Shown piece after piece: positions 35,201-43,314 of a DNA stretch of 64,000 nt. The stretch's first letter is position 1. Each line of letters begins with the position of its first letter. This DNA is from Azophilus sp965200465 (GTDB lineage: Bacteria; Pseudomonadota; Gammaproteobacteria; Pseudomonadales; Azotimanducaceae): positions 2,852,001 through 2,916,000 of the forward strand of contig OZ241358.1 of assembly GCA_965200465.1 (NCBI GenBank), in the 5' to 3' direction. The position numbers were made by a program, and so were the translations under genes. Below the pieces are notes generated by a model, which made no database searches, was not told where the DNA came from, and worked only from the letters and a program-made list of their open reading frames with translations.

Positions 35201-36248
35201 TGGCCAAGAACAGTCAGAGCGGTTATGGCGATGTGCGCCGTTTCAGGGGAAAACGTGGCGGATGATGGACCGCCTACCGGAGGAAGCGCAAGCAGCATAT
35301 TGGCGCAAAGTCTCACCTCCAGGCTGGGGCACCGAAGAAGAAGAGTGTACTGAGATCGTTGAGAAGCTGCTTGTGGCTGGGCGCCCTCGCGCAGCTTTCG
35401 TTGCAATGGCGCACCAGTGGGAAAACGTCGAGACCGTTTGTCTCAAACGCCTCTTAACGGAATTGATATCCAGTGAAGCTGCACCGCCGGAAACCTTCCA
35501 TATCAAGCCGTGGCACGTCTCAAACGCGCTGGAAGTGCTTAGTGCTCGTCCTGGCGTCGGCGTACAAGAAATGGCAACCTTCGAGTTTGCCTTTGTCAAG
35601 GCGCTGGATCACAGCAACCACGGAATACCCAATCTCGAAAAGCTCATCTTGGAATCGCCCGTCTTCTTTGTTGAAGTCCTCTGTCGCTGCTTCAAGCGCA
35701 GCGATAGTGGACGCGATCCGGATGAATGGCAGATCGAGGACGAGACGCGCCGAAGAAACATGGCTGAAGGCGCGTACCACATTCTACAGCAACTGGCTCA
35801 GATTCCGGGCACCGACGCCGGTGGCGCCGTCCAATTGGAACCTCTGTTGCACTGGATCAAGGAAGCCCGTCAGCTATGCTCCAAATTCGCCCGAATGAAA
35901 ATCGGAGACCTTCAGATTGGAGAGCTGCTTTCACATGCGCCATCGGATGAGGACGGCGCGTGGCCATGCAGCGCGGTTTGCGAAGCCTTGGAAGAGGCGG
36001 CTTCACAGGATATCGCGCAAGGGTTCGTTATCGGCAAGCGCAATGCGCGTAGCGCATCTTTCCGGGACATAGGGGAAGGGGGCGATCAGGAGCGGGAGCT
36101 TGCTGCGAAGTATCGACGCTGGGCACGGCTACGCCGCGTGGACTACCCCTTTGCAAGCACCGTAATCAATCACATCGCCGACTCCTACGAGCACGATGCA
36201 AAACGCCAAGACACACAAGCCGTACTGGACAAGCGCTTGAACACTTGA
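32214..36248 (+). CDS. HigA-like HTH fused to a large nuclease-like protein (putative defence protein)
   Basis: 1344 residues from ATG 32214. Residues ~18-60 are an HTH of the HigA/XRE type (GMSVKEAAARLGVGRPALSNLLNG). Residues ~140-250 contain GWDG (Asp147), GWEFGTS (Glu167) and QKAEKDY (Lys ~179), compatible with a PD-(D/E)xK-type fold, then DASDLEQWLDES. Residues ~420-440 (ERLARESGRSPTILRRRLS) look like the winged helix of STAND-type NTPases, but no Walker A motif is visible. The C-terminal ~900 residues are helical and I recognise no named family. GC is lower and codon use differs from neighbours, suggesting transfer. Next to a restriction-modification gene and toxin genes. Confidence 0.6.
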   Translation: MATDQNRVGQHIRSRVIPSGMSVKEAAARLGVGRPALSNLLNGKASLSQEMALRLERAFGANRDELLELQASHDRARRDDQEKRVAVHGYVPRFLTLKAHDIERWAEPVAAREHLPVLLRKLVHATGRDLQRVDFPGFDNSQRPGWDGWVEAGTATAWIPEGVSGWEFGTSQRPRQKAEKDYSSRLRLPFEERAHCTFIFVIPQNWPGKNEWAKQKEASGDGWKAVRAYDASDLEQWLDESIVPPVWLTEMLGRPTEGIRTLDAHWEDWAQASEPPMTEDVFESAVAAGIKRFKEWLEESPKRPFVVAADSQDEALAFLRCLFRHEEIPVGQCDLAAVFKSSQALEKLVASSSPFIPIAANTKTQQRLAPLCKRMHSITTCPRNAVHTKPDVALELMGYTAFERGLMRMGLDRHEAERLARESGRSPTILRRRLSSIPAIKTPKWASDTALVPICLVGAWHANSKADKEVIEAVTNCGYKEVEENVARLQQIEDSPVWSVGQHRGVKSKIDVLFSVAPSITEQDIREFLTLAKFVLSESDPALDLPEAKRWAAAIHGKVRDHSSALRDGICETLVLLSVHGNDLFQGRLGIDVAALVSSLVKRLLMPLEERLQSQERDLPAYAEAAPCRFLTILENDLRKDDPVVLQLLRPATSLPFGRCSRTGLLWALECVAWNPEYLSRACILLAKLSKIEIKDNWANKPFTSLAGILRSWMPQTAATLDERISALKMLAKRYPEIGWQLCLDEIWAGPRFAMENYRPRWRGDASGAGGVVAKSDALTFTQCAIGLLLKWPKHDQTTLGDLMERIEALAENQKSTLWNLIDAWASRQNDEGALAELREKVRRFALTRRGRRNIQSTIERARLTYEKLQPKNLIIRHAWLFATAWVEESWDEIKNENLDFKARTAIIDNLRQAAMKDIWATHGLTGALTMMERGADGHTVGHYAALCAVDAAEVLRVCLSTEVNVAEFDGFLRAFIFARANPAESVLLLEVSQQVGQEQSERLWRCAPFQGKTWRMMDRLPEEAQAAYWRKVSPPGWGTEEEECTEIVEKLLVAGRPRAAFVAMAHQWENVETVCLKRLLTELISSEAAPPETFHIKPWHVSNALEVLSARPGVGVQEMATFEFAFVKALDHSNHGIPNLEKLILESPVFFVEVLCRCFKRSDSGRDPDEWQIEDETRRRNMAEGAYHILQQLAQIPGTDAGGAVQLEPLLHWIKEARQLCSKFARMKIGDLQIGELLSHAPSDEDGAWPCSAVCEALEEAASQDIAQGFVIGKRNARSASFRDIGEGGDQERELAAKYRRWARLRRVDYPFASTVINHIADSYEHDAKRQDTQAVLDKRLNT

Positions 36249-36308
36249 GATTAGGGTGCGCTTGCTTACGGAAATGCTCGTGCGCCGGTAGGCGATGCTG
36301 GCAACTAG

Positions 36309-36476
36309 GACGCTGCCCAATCGCCTTCCAGCATTGATTCACGACCTGGATTTCGCCTCCACCGGCTTAAGGGTGACCGGATGGGGCGGTGGAGCATGAG
36401 CGTTTCCGCAAACTGGCGAATTGTTTTCCGCTTTGCAGATGGCGAAGCGGTGGACATCGACTTGGTGGACTATCAC
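36309..36476 (+). pseudogene. Decayed HigB (RelE-like) toxin, C-terminal part
   Basis: Frame from 36309 reads DAAQSPSSIDSRPGFRLHRL, then KGDRMGRWSMSVSANWRIVF and RFADGEAVDIDLVDYH, which matches the last ~55 residues of HigB toxins. A TAG at 36306 and a likely 1-nt deletion just before it cut it off from the N-terminal half, of which only weak traces remain at 36260-36305. The normal stop after DYH is gone: the next base begins the inverted higA gene. Confidence 0.75.
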
Positions 36477-36770
36477 TTATGCCGCTCGGTCATCCACGAG
36501 CCGTGTCGCCGCGGATCGGGCTTTTTTGCGTCGGCGACGCTCCTGCGCTAGGTCGTATGAGGCTTGCAGCCTCAGCCAAGTGTCGGCGTCGCTCCAACCA
36601 AATTGATCCAAGGACAGCGCAATGCTAGGCGTGATTCTCTGCTGGCCGTTCAACAACCTGGACAACTTGGTTCGCGACGGGCCGATGCGTTTGGCGCACT
36701 CGGCGATCGTCCAGCCCATCGCCTCAATGTCGTAGCGAAGGCCACCGCCTGGGTGGGGTGGGTTGTTCAT
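36477..36770 (-). CDS. higA: HigA-family antitoxin / XRE regulator
   Basis: 97 residues. ATG at 36770 with AGGAG 4 nt upstream. GGGLRYDIEAMGWTIAECAK, RIGPSRTKLSRLLNGQQRIT and SDADTWLRLQASYDLAQERR match HigA closely. Its last codon abuts the last codon of the higB remnant on the other strand, so the pair is convergent instead of the usual higB-higA order. It may now be an orphan antitoxin or act on another target. Confidence 0.85.
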   Translation of the reverse strand: MNNPPHPGGGLRYDIEAMGWTIAECAKRIGPSRTKLSRLLNGQQRITPSIALSLDQFGWSDADTWLRLQASYDLAQERRRRKKARSAATRLVDDRAA

Positions 36771-36931
36771 TTTGCTCCTGTGCGGTGTGGAGCGCATTGG
36801 TGTTGCGCCTGTGTTCGCATCGGTTCTCGCTCGAGCCAGCGGCATCTTACACCAAAGCGGCCTTTCGGTGGCGTCCGGGTTGCGGCGTGGATCCCGGCTT
36901 TCAGCGCTTGGCTGAGCCTGTTCGCGAGCGA

Positions 36932-37348
36932 CTATTCCGGCCAAGGGTTCACAACTTGAACGCCCGTTGGGGAGAAGTGCCTCACGTTGCGGGTCACGAC
37001 CGCCATCCCGTGATGGATGGCGGTGGCGGCGATCAGGCCGTCCGGTGCCCCGACCTCCCTTCCCACACTTCGCGTCTCGGCAGTGATTCGGCCCCAGATG
37101 CGGGCGATTTCGGTGTCTATGGGCAAGACCCGTTGGGCGAAGCGCCGCTCCGTGCGGCGCAGCGACTCGAGCAGTGTGCGTTGCCGCCGCCCCGGCTCCA
37201 GTTCCTGCGTGCCTCGGAAGAGCTCGCCGATGGTGATGACGCTGAGGTATGCGTCCGCGCCTAGTTCATTCACCCGTTGTACGACGGCTGGCTCGGCGTT
37301 GACCTCGTAGAGTTCGGAAATGACGCAAGTGTCCAAGATGGCGCTCAC
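36932..37348 (-). CDS. PIN-domain toxin-like protein (VapC/FitB type) overlapping the R-M gene
   Basis: 138 residues from a GTG at 37348. PIN acidic residues: AILDTCVISEL (D), TIGELFRGTQ (E), GAPDGLIAATAI (D) and TRNVRHF (N in place of the last D). The GTG overlaps the TGA of the restriction-modification gene (GTGA), so it is translationally coupled to it. No VapB-type antitoxin gene lies between them; the higA downstream (36770) is the only candidate regulator nearby. Confidence 0.85.
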   Translation of the reverse strand: MSAILDTCVISELYEVNAEPAVVQRVNELGADAYLSVITIGELFRGTQELEPGRRQRTLLESLRRTERRFAQRVLPIDTEIARIWGRITAETRSVGREVGAPDGLIAATAIHHGMAVVTRNVRHFSPTGVQVVNPWPE

Positions 37349-40300
37349 GGTTCGGCATCCGGCGGCACTTTGACCTCCAAGGGCAGTTTGATGTCCCGCG
37401 GCGACCTGCGGTCGCGTTCAAGGTCCAGTCCTGCCAACGACGGGCCGCTCATCAGGAAAGAGGTGAAGTCTCGCGGCTCCTCGAAGGGGTGGGTTGGCCT
37501 GTTGGAAACCGTCGGTTCGCGGACGATGCGTTCTCGCCAATCGGCGACGATTTCGGGGCCGAGACCAAGGCACTCGCCCGCGGCGGCGTCAAGGCGTGTA
37601 CGCACCGGGCACTCGTTCATCTTCGGCCAAGGCAGCAGCTCGGCGTCTCCGAGTTCGCGGAAGGCAGCCAACAGCGGCGCAAGATCACAGTTCGCGGGGT
37701 CGGGAACTGGCATTGAGCGAAGCTGGTCCAGAGAATAATCGGAGTAGTCCAGCGCCTTTTGTCGTCGGTTCAAGAACGACAAAACCGCCGGTGTCGAGTT
37801 GAGGTATGCAGCCCAAGCTGAAAGCGTCTCTGCGGGGCGTTCCATGCTCAGCAACGGTGTTATCGGGATGAAGGGCTGACCCAAAACCGGAATGGGCGTG
37901 TGGATGGCCGCAACTCGGATTCTGGACGCCCGGATCTTGCAAGCGATGAGCAGCTTGCTGGCCTTCGGCCACAGCACCTCTATCGCATATTCGCGCTTGG
38001 CTGGCTTTGGTTCGGTGCTGTAGTCCGAGAAGGAGCGCATGGTTCGGCGCTTGTTCGTCTCGTGCGTCCACACAACTGAGTAGCTGCCGGGGGCGGTGGG
38101 CCTGTCGAGCGGGTTCAGGAATGCATCCCGCAACCGCCGCCCGCCCGGTTCCACCAAGGCCAGGCTGCCCAATGGCGTCATCGCTTCGAGCCTGTCGATT
38201 TCTCTGGCCTGCGCCGCCAAACGACCGTCCCAGTATTGGCAAGGCGTCCAATCGCCTTGCTCAATGAGTGTCGGCGACCAATCGCAGTTTCGATGCGCAG
38301 GGTGCAGCTTTCCGGCGTCGAACGTCGCCAGCCATTCAGCGACCTCCGCGGCGCTGCGCGGCATTTGCCTGAGGGCGACGAAGGTGGTGGGCTGCCGCCG
38401 TTCGCCTCTGTTCCGGCGGCGGCAAACCAACAGCGACTCGTGAATCGACGTGCCGAAGGAGAAGTTGGGGCAGTTCGGATCGTGGCTGGTCACGACGAGG
38501 TCGATGTGGAAGCGCTCCGCGAGGAACTTCCGCTCGCCGATGCCGGATGTGCTGGTGCAGGCGGTGGTGGGGAGAATCGTGCCTAGAACGCCCTTGTCCT
38601 CATGCAGCAGCGCATCGGCCAGCGGCGTGAAGAACGTGCGCACGCTGTTGGAGTCGATCAACTCCGAAGACTGCGTGTTCGCCGCGCTGATTTGGTCCTT
38701 GATGTCGAGCTTGCGCCGTTGAATCAATCGCTTTGCTTTGGCGCTGAACTTCCGCCCGTGTTTTTCATTGTTCGTGAACGGCGGATTCATCAGCAGAACG
38801 TCCACGTTCCGTATGTCCGGCACTTTGGTGCCCACTGCGCCTTGGGTTGAAACCGCCGCCTGCTTGACGTGCCCCACCAAGTCAAGCTGCCGGCCCTCGC
38901 CCACCGCTTCCGGCAGCAGTTCCAAGCTGCCCAACGCCACCGAGCCGTCCGGCTGCGGGCCGTGGCGCATGGTGTGGACGTGCATGGCTTCGTAATCCAC
39001 CGTGGGGGCGCCGAGGGTCAGGTTGGAGGCGGCCAGCTGGGTGGCTTGGTAGTTGATGTCCAAGCCGCGGATGGAGTTTTCGACGAGCTGCTTGTGCGCC
39101 TCGCGCAGCTTGGCCGGCGTCATGGGCTGCGCCACCGCCATGCGGTCCTTGATGGTCTTGAGCGCCGCCATCAGCAAGGTGCCGGTGCCGCAGGCTGGGT
39201 CGAGGATGCGCAAGGAGGTCGCTTGGCTCCAGTCCGACCAATCCACCAAGTCCGGCGGCAGCGCCAGCCCGGCCAGCATCAGCGCCGAGATGTTGTGGGT
39301 GTAGAAGGCGCCGTCGCTTTCCGCGCTGCTGAGGATCTTGTGGTAGAGCGGGCCGGCGTGGTCATAGCCGAGTTCCGCCACGGTGTCGGAGAGATGCACC
39401 GCGCAATCCGCCAGAATCCGCGCCGGCGCCCGCAAGCTGTCGAACGAAGGCGAGTTCTCGATGAGGGAGAGCGCCGGGCGGAACACGGGTGCGTAGTCCT
39501 TGGCGAGAATCTTGTCCCAAGCCTCGGCGAGGCGCTCCGCGGGGGTGTGCGAACGCCCGATCGCCATGAGGTCCGGCAGCCCTTCGAGCGCTGAGGACTC
39601 CTTCTGCAAGCGCCGGTGCAGCAGACAGGCGTTGCACAACAGCAGGGCGGCGGTGGTCGATACTTCGCGATCCTTCACGCCAGTGAGGTCCAAGGCTTGA
39701 CGCAGCGATTCAAGCAGCGCCGCGTCATCCTCGACGCGCCGCGCCGCCAAGCCCACCGACCGCACGATGTCGTCCGCCGTCACTTGGCCGGGCCGGCCCA
39801 GCCCCGAGGCGGCCACCAGCTTGGCGAAGATGCCGGGCTCGACGGCCTGGAAAGTGAAGAGGCCCTCTATATGATAGGTGGCCGGGCGGCGGTCGTCCGT
39901 GTCGCGCACTTGGCTGGCGGGTTCCTGGTCGGGAGGCGGGCTGTCCCTTGCGTCCTTCCTGTCGCTGCCGCTGTCGATCAGGATGTCGATGAACGACGCC
40001 GGCGATTCCGCCAGCCGCTCGTCATGGGATTGCAAGGCGCGCAGCACCGAGCCGATGTGCCGGTAGTCGTCGCCGCGCTGCTCCAGCAACTCGGCGATGT
40101 CGCCCTCCCCTTCCGGGATGAACACCGGCACCACGATGTAGCCGAACCGCTTGCCCTGGGCCTTGCGCATGACGCGGCCCACGGCTTGCACGATGTCGAT
40201 CTGGCTTTGCTTCGGGTCAAGGAAGGCCACGGCGTCCAGCGCCGGCACGTCCACGCCCTCGGAGAACACCTTGACGTTGCAGATCATCCGCGCCTGGTGC

Positions 40301-41943
40301 TTGCTGGGCGCGTCGTTCAGCCAGCGCCGCTCGTGGTTGCGCTTGAGCGCGGTGCTGTGGCCGTCCAGATGGCGGGCTTCAAGGTCGGTGCGCTTGCCCC
40401 GCCCGGCCAGCGCCCGCGTCACGCGGCCCTTCAGGGCGAGGTTGCCGTTGATGGTGTCCGAGAACCACTTGGAGCGCGCGATGGTGGAGGCGAAGGCGAT
40501 GCTTCTGGGCAACACACCGGGCCGGCCTTCGCCTTCCACGGCACCGTTCAACGCCAGCATGGTGCCGAGCAGCCGGCACAGGTCTGTGTCCGACGCCCGC
40601 TTCGGCACGTTCCTGCCCTGCAGCGCGGCGCGGATGCCGGGCGTCAACTGGCCTTCGCGGATGCCGAGCACGATCACGCGGTAGTCCGAGAGTTCGCCGG
40701 CGGCGACGGCTTCCGAGAACTTGACGTGATGCAGCAGCGGGCCGTAAACGTCCACATCGGCCATATCGACCACTTCATAGGCGAGCCCGCGCTTCCATGC
40801 TGCCCGTTGGCCGGCGCTCACCGACCTTGCCGAGTAGATGCGCTGCGTGGCCGTCATGTAGAGGCGTTTGTCCGCATTGAGCTGCGCCGCGCTGTGGAAC
40901 GCCTGAAAGTCCACCTTGCCAAGCCCCGCGACATCCTCCCGGACGACGCCGGTGGTGCGGTGGGCTTCGTCGGCAATGGCTAGGTCGAAGCGGGGGGCGC
41001 CGTGCAGCGCTTGCGCCGCGCACACTTGGCGCAGCGAGTGATAGGTGCAGAACACCGCCTTGACGCCGCCATCCGGGTTGGCCAGCCGCTCGGCGATGTG
41101 CGCCGGATCGGTCGCCACGTCGCACACCAAATCGTCCGCGCCGATCTCGAAGCGTTCGCCCTTGCCGCCGGCGGTGCTGTCCGAACACACCACCAGCGCG
41201 GACATCGCCCGCGTGCGATGCGTCAGCCACTCGCGGCGGGCTTGGGAGACCAACGCGATGGTGGGCGCGGCGAACAGGATGCGCCCGTCGTCCGGCACCA
41301 TGCGTTCGGCGAGCCGGAGCGCCGTGAAGGTCTTGCCGGTGCCGCAGGCCATCACCAGCCTGCCGCGGTCGTTGCCCTGGGTCGCAAGGCCGTCGTAGGC
41401 GGCGTCGATGGCCGCTTGCTGGAGCGGCTTCGGCTGCCGCATCTCCCGCGGCCTTTGGAACGCGCGGATTTCGCGGTCGAGGAAATCCAGAAAGTCGATG
41501 CGGGCGATCCTTGGCGCCCGCCCGGCAATCGCCCGCTCGGCCGCCGAATTCCAGCCGCATGTCGAGACGATCCAGCGCAGCCCGAACGCCGGCCGTGCGG
41601 ACTCGCTCAAGAAGCTGTCGATGTGCGGCTTGGCGATCACCGCGTCTGCGGCGTAGCACTTGCACTGCACGGCGACCAGGGTGCCGTCGGCTTGTTCGGC
41701 CACTAGGTCGATGCCGTGGTCGCGCCCGTCAAGGCCGGTGAGCCGCTCCCGCTCCGGCCACTCCCGCCAGGGCCAGATGGCCGCCACGTCGAACTCCGGG
41801 TTGTCCCGCACGGTGGCCATGAACAGGTGCTCGAACCAGCGCCCCTTCTCGGCCTCGCTCGAAGCATCCCGCCGAATCCGCGCCAAAGCGTCGCCCACCC
41901 GCTCGCTGGGGCGCAGATCGAGGTTGGCTTGGTGGGTGGTCAT
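37345..41943 (-). CDS. Type ISP-like single-chain restriction-modification enzyme
   Basis: 1532 residues from ATG 41943 (a TTG at 41991 is also open). N-terminal Mrr-type nuclease with HGIDLV and VAVQCKCY (Asp79, Gln93-x-Lys95); SF2 translocase with Walker A ACGTGKTF (~199-206), DEAH box IADEAH and motif VI region QAVGRVMRKA; then gamma-class N6-adenine methyltransferase with LDPACGTGTLL and NPPF; then a target-recognition-like C-terminal region. Order and size match type ISP enzymes such as LlaBIII. It would methylate one adenine of an asymmetric site and cut unmodified DNA after translocation. Followed by an overlapping PIN gene. Confidence 0.9.
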   Translation of the reverse strand: MTTHQANLDLRPSERVGDALARIRRDASSEAEKGRWFEHLFMATVRDNPEFDVAAIWPWREWPERERLTGLDGRDHGIDLVAEQADGTLVAVQCKCYAADAVIAKPHIDSFLSESARPAFGLRWIVSTCGWNSAAERAIAGRAPRIARIDFLDFLDREIRAFQRPREMRQPKPLQQAAIDAAYDGLATQGNDRGRLVMACGTGKTFTALRLAERMVPDDGRILFAAPTIALVSQARREWLTHRTRAMSALVVCSDSTAGGKGERFEIGADDLVCDVATDPAHIAERLANPDGGVKAVFCTYHSLRQVCAAQALHGAPRFDLAIADEAHRTTGVVREDVAGLGKVDFQAFHSAAQLNADKRLYMTATQRIYSARSVSAGQRAAWKRGLAYEVVDMADVDVYGPLLHHVKFSEAVAAGELSDYRVIVLGIREGQLTPGIRAALQGRNVPKRASDTDLCRLLGTMLALNGAVEGEGRPGVLPRSIAFASTIARSKWFSDTINGNLALKGRVTRALAGRGKRTDLEARHLDGHSTALKRNHERRWLNDAPSKHQARMICNVKVFSEGVDVPALDAVAFLDPKQSQIDIVQAVGRVMRKAQGKRFGYIVVPVFIPEGEGDIAELLEQRGDDYRHIGSVLRALQSHDERLAESPASFIDILIDSGSDRKDARDSPPPDQEPASQVRDTDDRRPATYHIEGLFTFQAVEPGIFAKLVAASGLGRPGQVTADDIVRSVGLAARRVEDDAALLESLRQALDLTGVKDREVSTTAALLLCNACLLHRRLQKESSALEGLPDLMAIGRSHTPAERLAEAWDKILAKDYAPVFRPALSLIENSPSFDSLRAPARILADCAVHLSDTVAELGYDHAGPLYHKILSSAESDGAFYTHNISALMLAGLALPPDLVDWSDWSQATSLRILDPACGTGTLLMAALKTIKDRMAVAQPMTPAKLREAHKQLVENSIRGLDINYQATQLAASNLTLGAPTVDYEAMHVHTMRHGPQPDGSVALGSLELLPEAVGEGRQLDLVGHVKQAAVSTQGAVGTKVPDIRNVDVLLMNPPFTNNEKHGRKFSAKAKRLIQRRKLDIKDQISAANTQSSELIDSNSVRTFFTPLADALLHEDKGVLGTILPTTACTSTSGIGERKFLAERFHIDLVVTSHDPNCPNFSFGTSIHESLLVCRRRNRGERRQPTTFVALRQMPRSAAEVAEWLATFDAGKLHPAHRNCDWSPTLIEQGDWTPCQYWDGRLAAQAREIDRLEAMTPLGSLALVEPGGRRLRDAFLNPLDRPTAPGSYSVVWTHETNKRRTMRSFSDYSTEPKPAKREYAIEVLWPKASKLLIACKIRASRIRVAAIHTPIPVLGQPFIPITPLLSMERPAETLSAWAAYLNSTPAVLSFLNRRQKALDYSDYSLDQLRSMPVPDPANCDLAPLLAAFRELGDAELLPWPKMNECPVRTRLDAAAGECLGLGPEIVADWRERIVREPTVSNRPTHPFEEPRDFTSFLMSGPSLAGLDLERDRRSPRDIKLPLEVKVPPDAEP

Positions 41944-42017
41944 GGCCTGGGCTTGGATTTGGAGCTCAACAGCTAGGCTACGGGGCTTCAACGAATGCCG
42001 AAGGAATCAGCGGGAGA

Positions 42018-42863
42018 TCATTCTACGAGTCTGCGCGGCATGACAACGGATGCGTTCTGTCCTTCGTACACTTGCACGTCACCTAGCGCTCTGTACTTCA
42101 TCCACAGCCGCCAGATGTCCCGCCACTGCTGGTCGTCGTGGGCGGCTTCCGTAACCGGCAAGTCGAAGCTTCTGGCGTCTTTCGCGGAAATTGTTGCGCC
42201 GTGGCTCTGTGTTTCGCCGATGAGCGGCCCATGCAACTTCGCCGCGAGCGTCGCAACGTCTTCTCGCGTCCGCGTCCGAACGCATGACAGCGCTTCGGTC
42301 ATCTGATCCGTTGTGCGAGCAAGGGCGTCACGCGCTTGCTGCACCATCAACGCGGATATGTCGGCAAGCAAGGCGGCATGGAGCGGATAGGTCTGCGGAT
42401 TCGCCTGAATGCGCGTCTCGGCGTCTTCAACGGCGGCGATGATTGCCCGTGCAGCGCCCAGCGACCCATCGGCAAGCAAGAACTGTGGATCAACTGGCCC
42501 TAGGTCGCTGGTTGGCCCCATGTAGATGTGGTCCGCGCCAAGAACGAGCAGCGTGCCTGCGCTCTTGGCTTGGTCAGGCACGATGACCGTCAGGGCCTTG
42601 CAGCGAGACTGTGCCTGACGGACGAGCCGAATGGCCGTCTCGCCGTCCCCGCCGGGAGTGGCGAGGATGACGTGCAGGTCCTGCGCGGGGTCTGCGTCGT
42701 AGAGCGCCTCCTCGAATAGCGTTACGCTGTTTGGAATGAGGATGTCGGACACCGCCACTAGGCGGCACTGATACCTGTTCTGATACTGCCGGATTAGCTC
42801 TTGGCGCTCGTAGCGGGGCGCATGGTGGGCCTCATACAGCGGGCTGCGCTCACCATCGCGCAC
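42018..42863 (-). CDS. Clp-fold serine proteinase (SDH/serine dehydrogenase proteinase type)
   Basis: 281 residues from a GTG at 42863. ClpP/crotonase fold with ILATPGGDGETAIRLV and the nucleophile segment AKSAGTLLVLGADHIYMGPTSDLGPVDPQ (Ser in SAGT, like SppA and SDH proteases). No strong TM is visible. SDH-type proteases are soluble or peripheral and of unclear role. Here it lies between a small charged protein and the restriction-modification gene on the same strand, which suggests a part in the island. Confidence 0.85.
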   Translation of the reverse strand: MRDGERSPLYEAHHAPRYERQELIRQYQNRYQCRLVAVSDILIPNSVTLFEEALYDADPAQDLHVILATPGGDGETAIRLVRQAQSRCKALTVIVPDQAKSAGTLLVLGADHIYMGPTSDLGPVDPQFLLADGSLGAARAIIAAVEDAETRIQANPQTYPLHAALLADISALMVQQARDALARTTDQMTEALSCVRTRTREDVATLAAKLHGPLIGETQSHGATISAKDARSFDLPVTEAAHDDQQWRDIWRLWMKYRALGDVQVYEGQNASVVMPRRLVE

Positions 42864-42868
42864 GACAG

Positions 42869-43102
42869 TCAGTCATCCAAGCCCTTGCCCAGGCTCAAAG
42901 GCCGGGACATTCGGAACGTGATCGGCTTGCCTTGGCGCAGTTTCTTGCCTTCCTCGTACGCCCGCTTGGCGAGATCGATCCGCTCGCGCCAATCCGGGTC
43001 GATGCCCGCCGCAGGCGTCGCCAACGCGGGCTCCACGCGCTCGCTGCCGCTGTCGTCATTCCCGCGCCGTGCCGCCGAAGCAGGCTTCTTGAACCAACTC
43101 AT
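42869..43102 (-). CDS. Small charged protein (unknown)
   Basis: 77 residues from ATG 43102 (GGGGA upstream): MSWFKKPASAARRGNDDSGS, then a C-terminal helical region with IDPDWRERIDLAKRAYEEGK and KLRQGKPITFRMSRPLSLGK. No family recognised. Its stop is 5 nt before the GTG of the protease gene, so the two are probably translated together. It may be an adaptor or partner of the protease. Confidence 0.6.
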   Translation of the reverse strand: MSWFKKPASAARRGNDDSGSERVEPALATPAAGIDPDWRERIDLAKRAYEEGKKLRQGKPITFRMSRPLSLGKGLDD

Positions 43103-43314
43103 GGTGCGTTCCCCGTCAAGGCCGTGCATGAACACTTTGCCAGCCGCCGATGAAATGTCAAATCCCGCTCGACGTAGTGAGCGCGGGCGGCCCAGCCGGC
43201 CTTCACCCCCCTGCAAGGAGACCCTTGGGCTGACGCCGGCGGTGCGCGGCTGTTGCCGCAACCCTACACTCAATGACATGCTAATATGCCTTTTCCCCAA
43301 CCAAGAGCAAGCGC

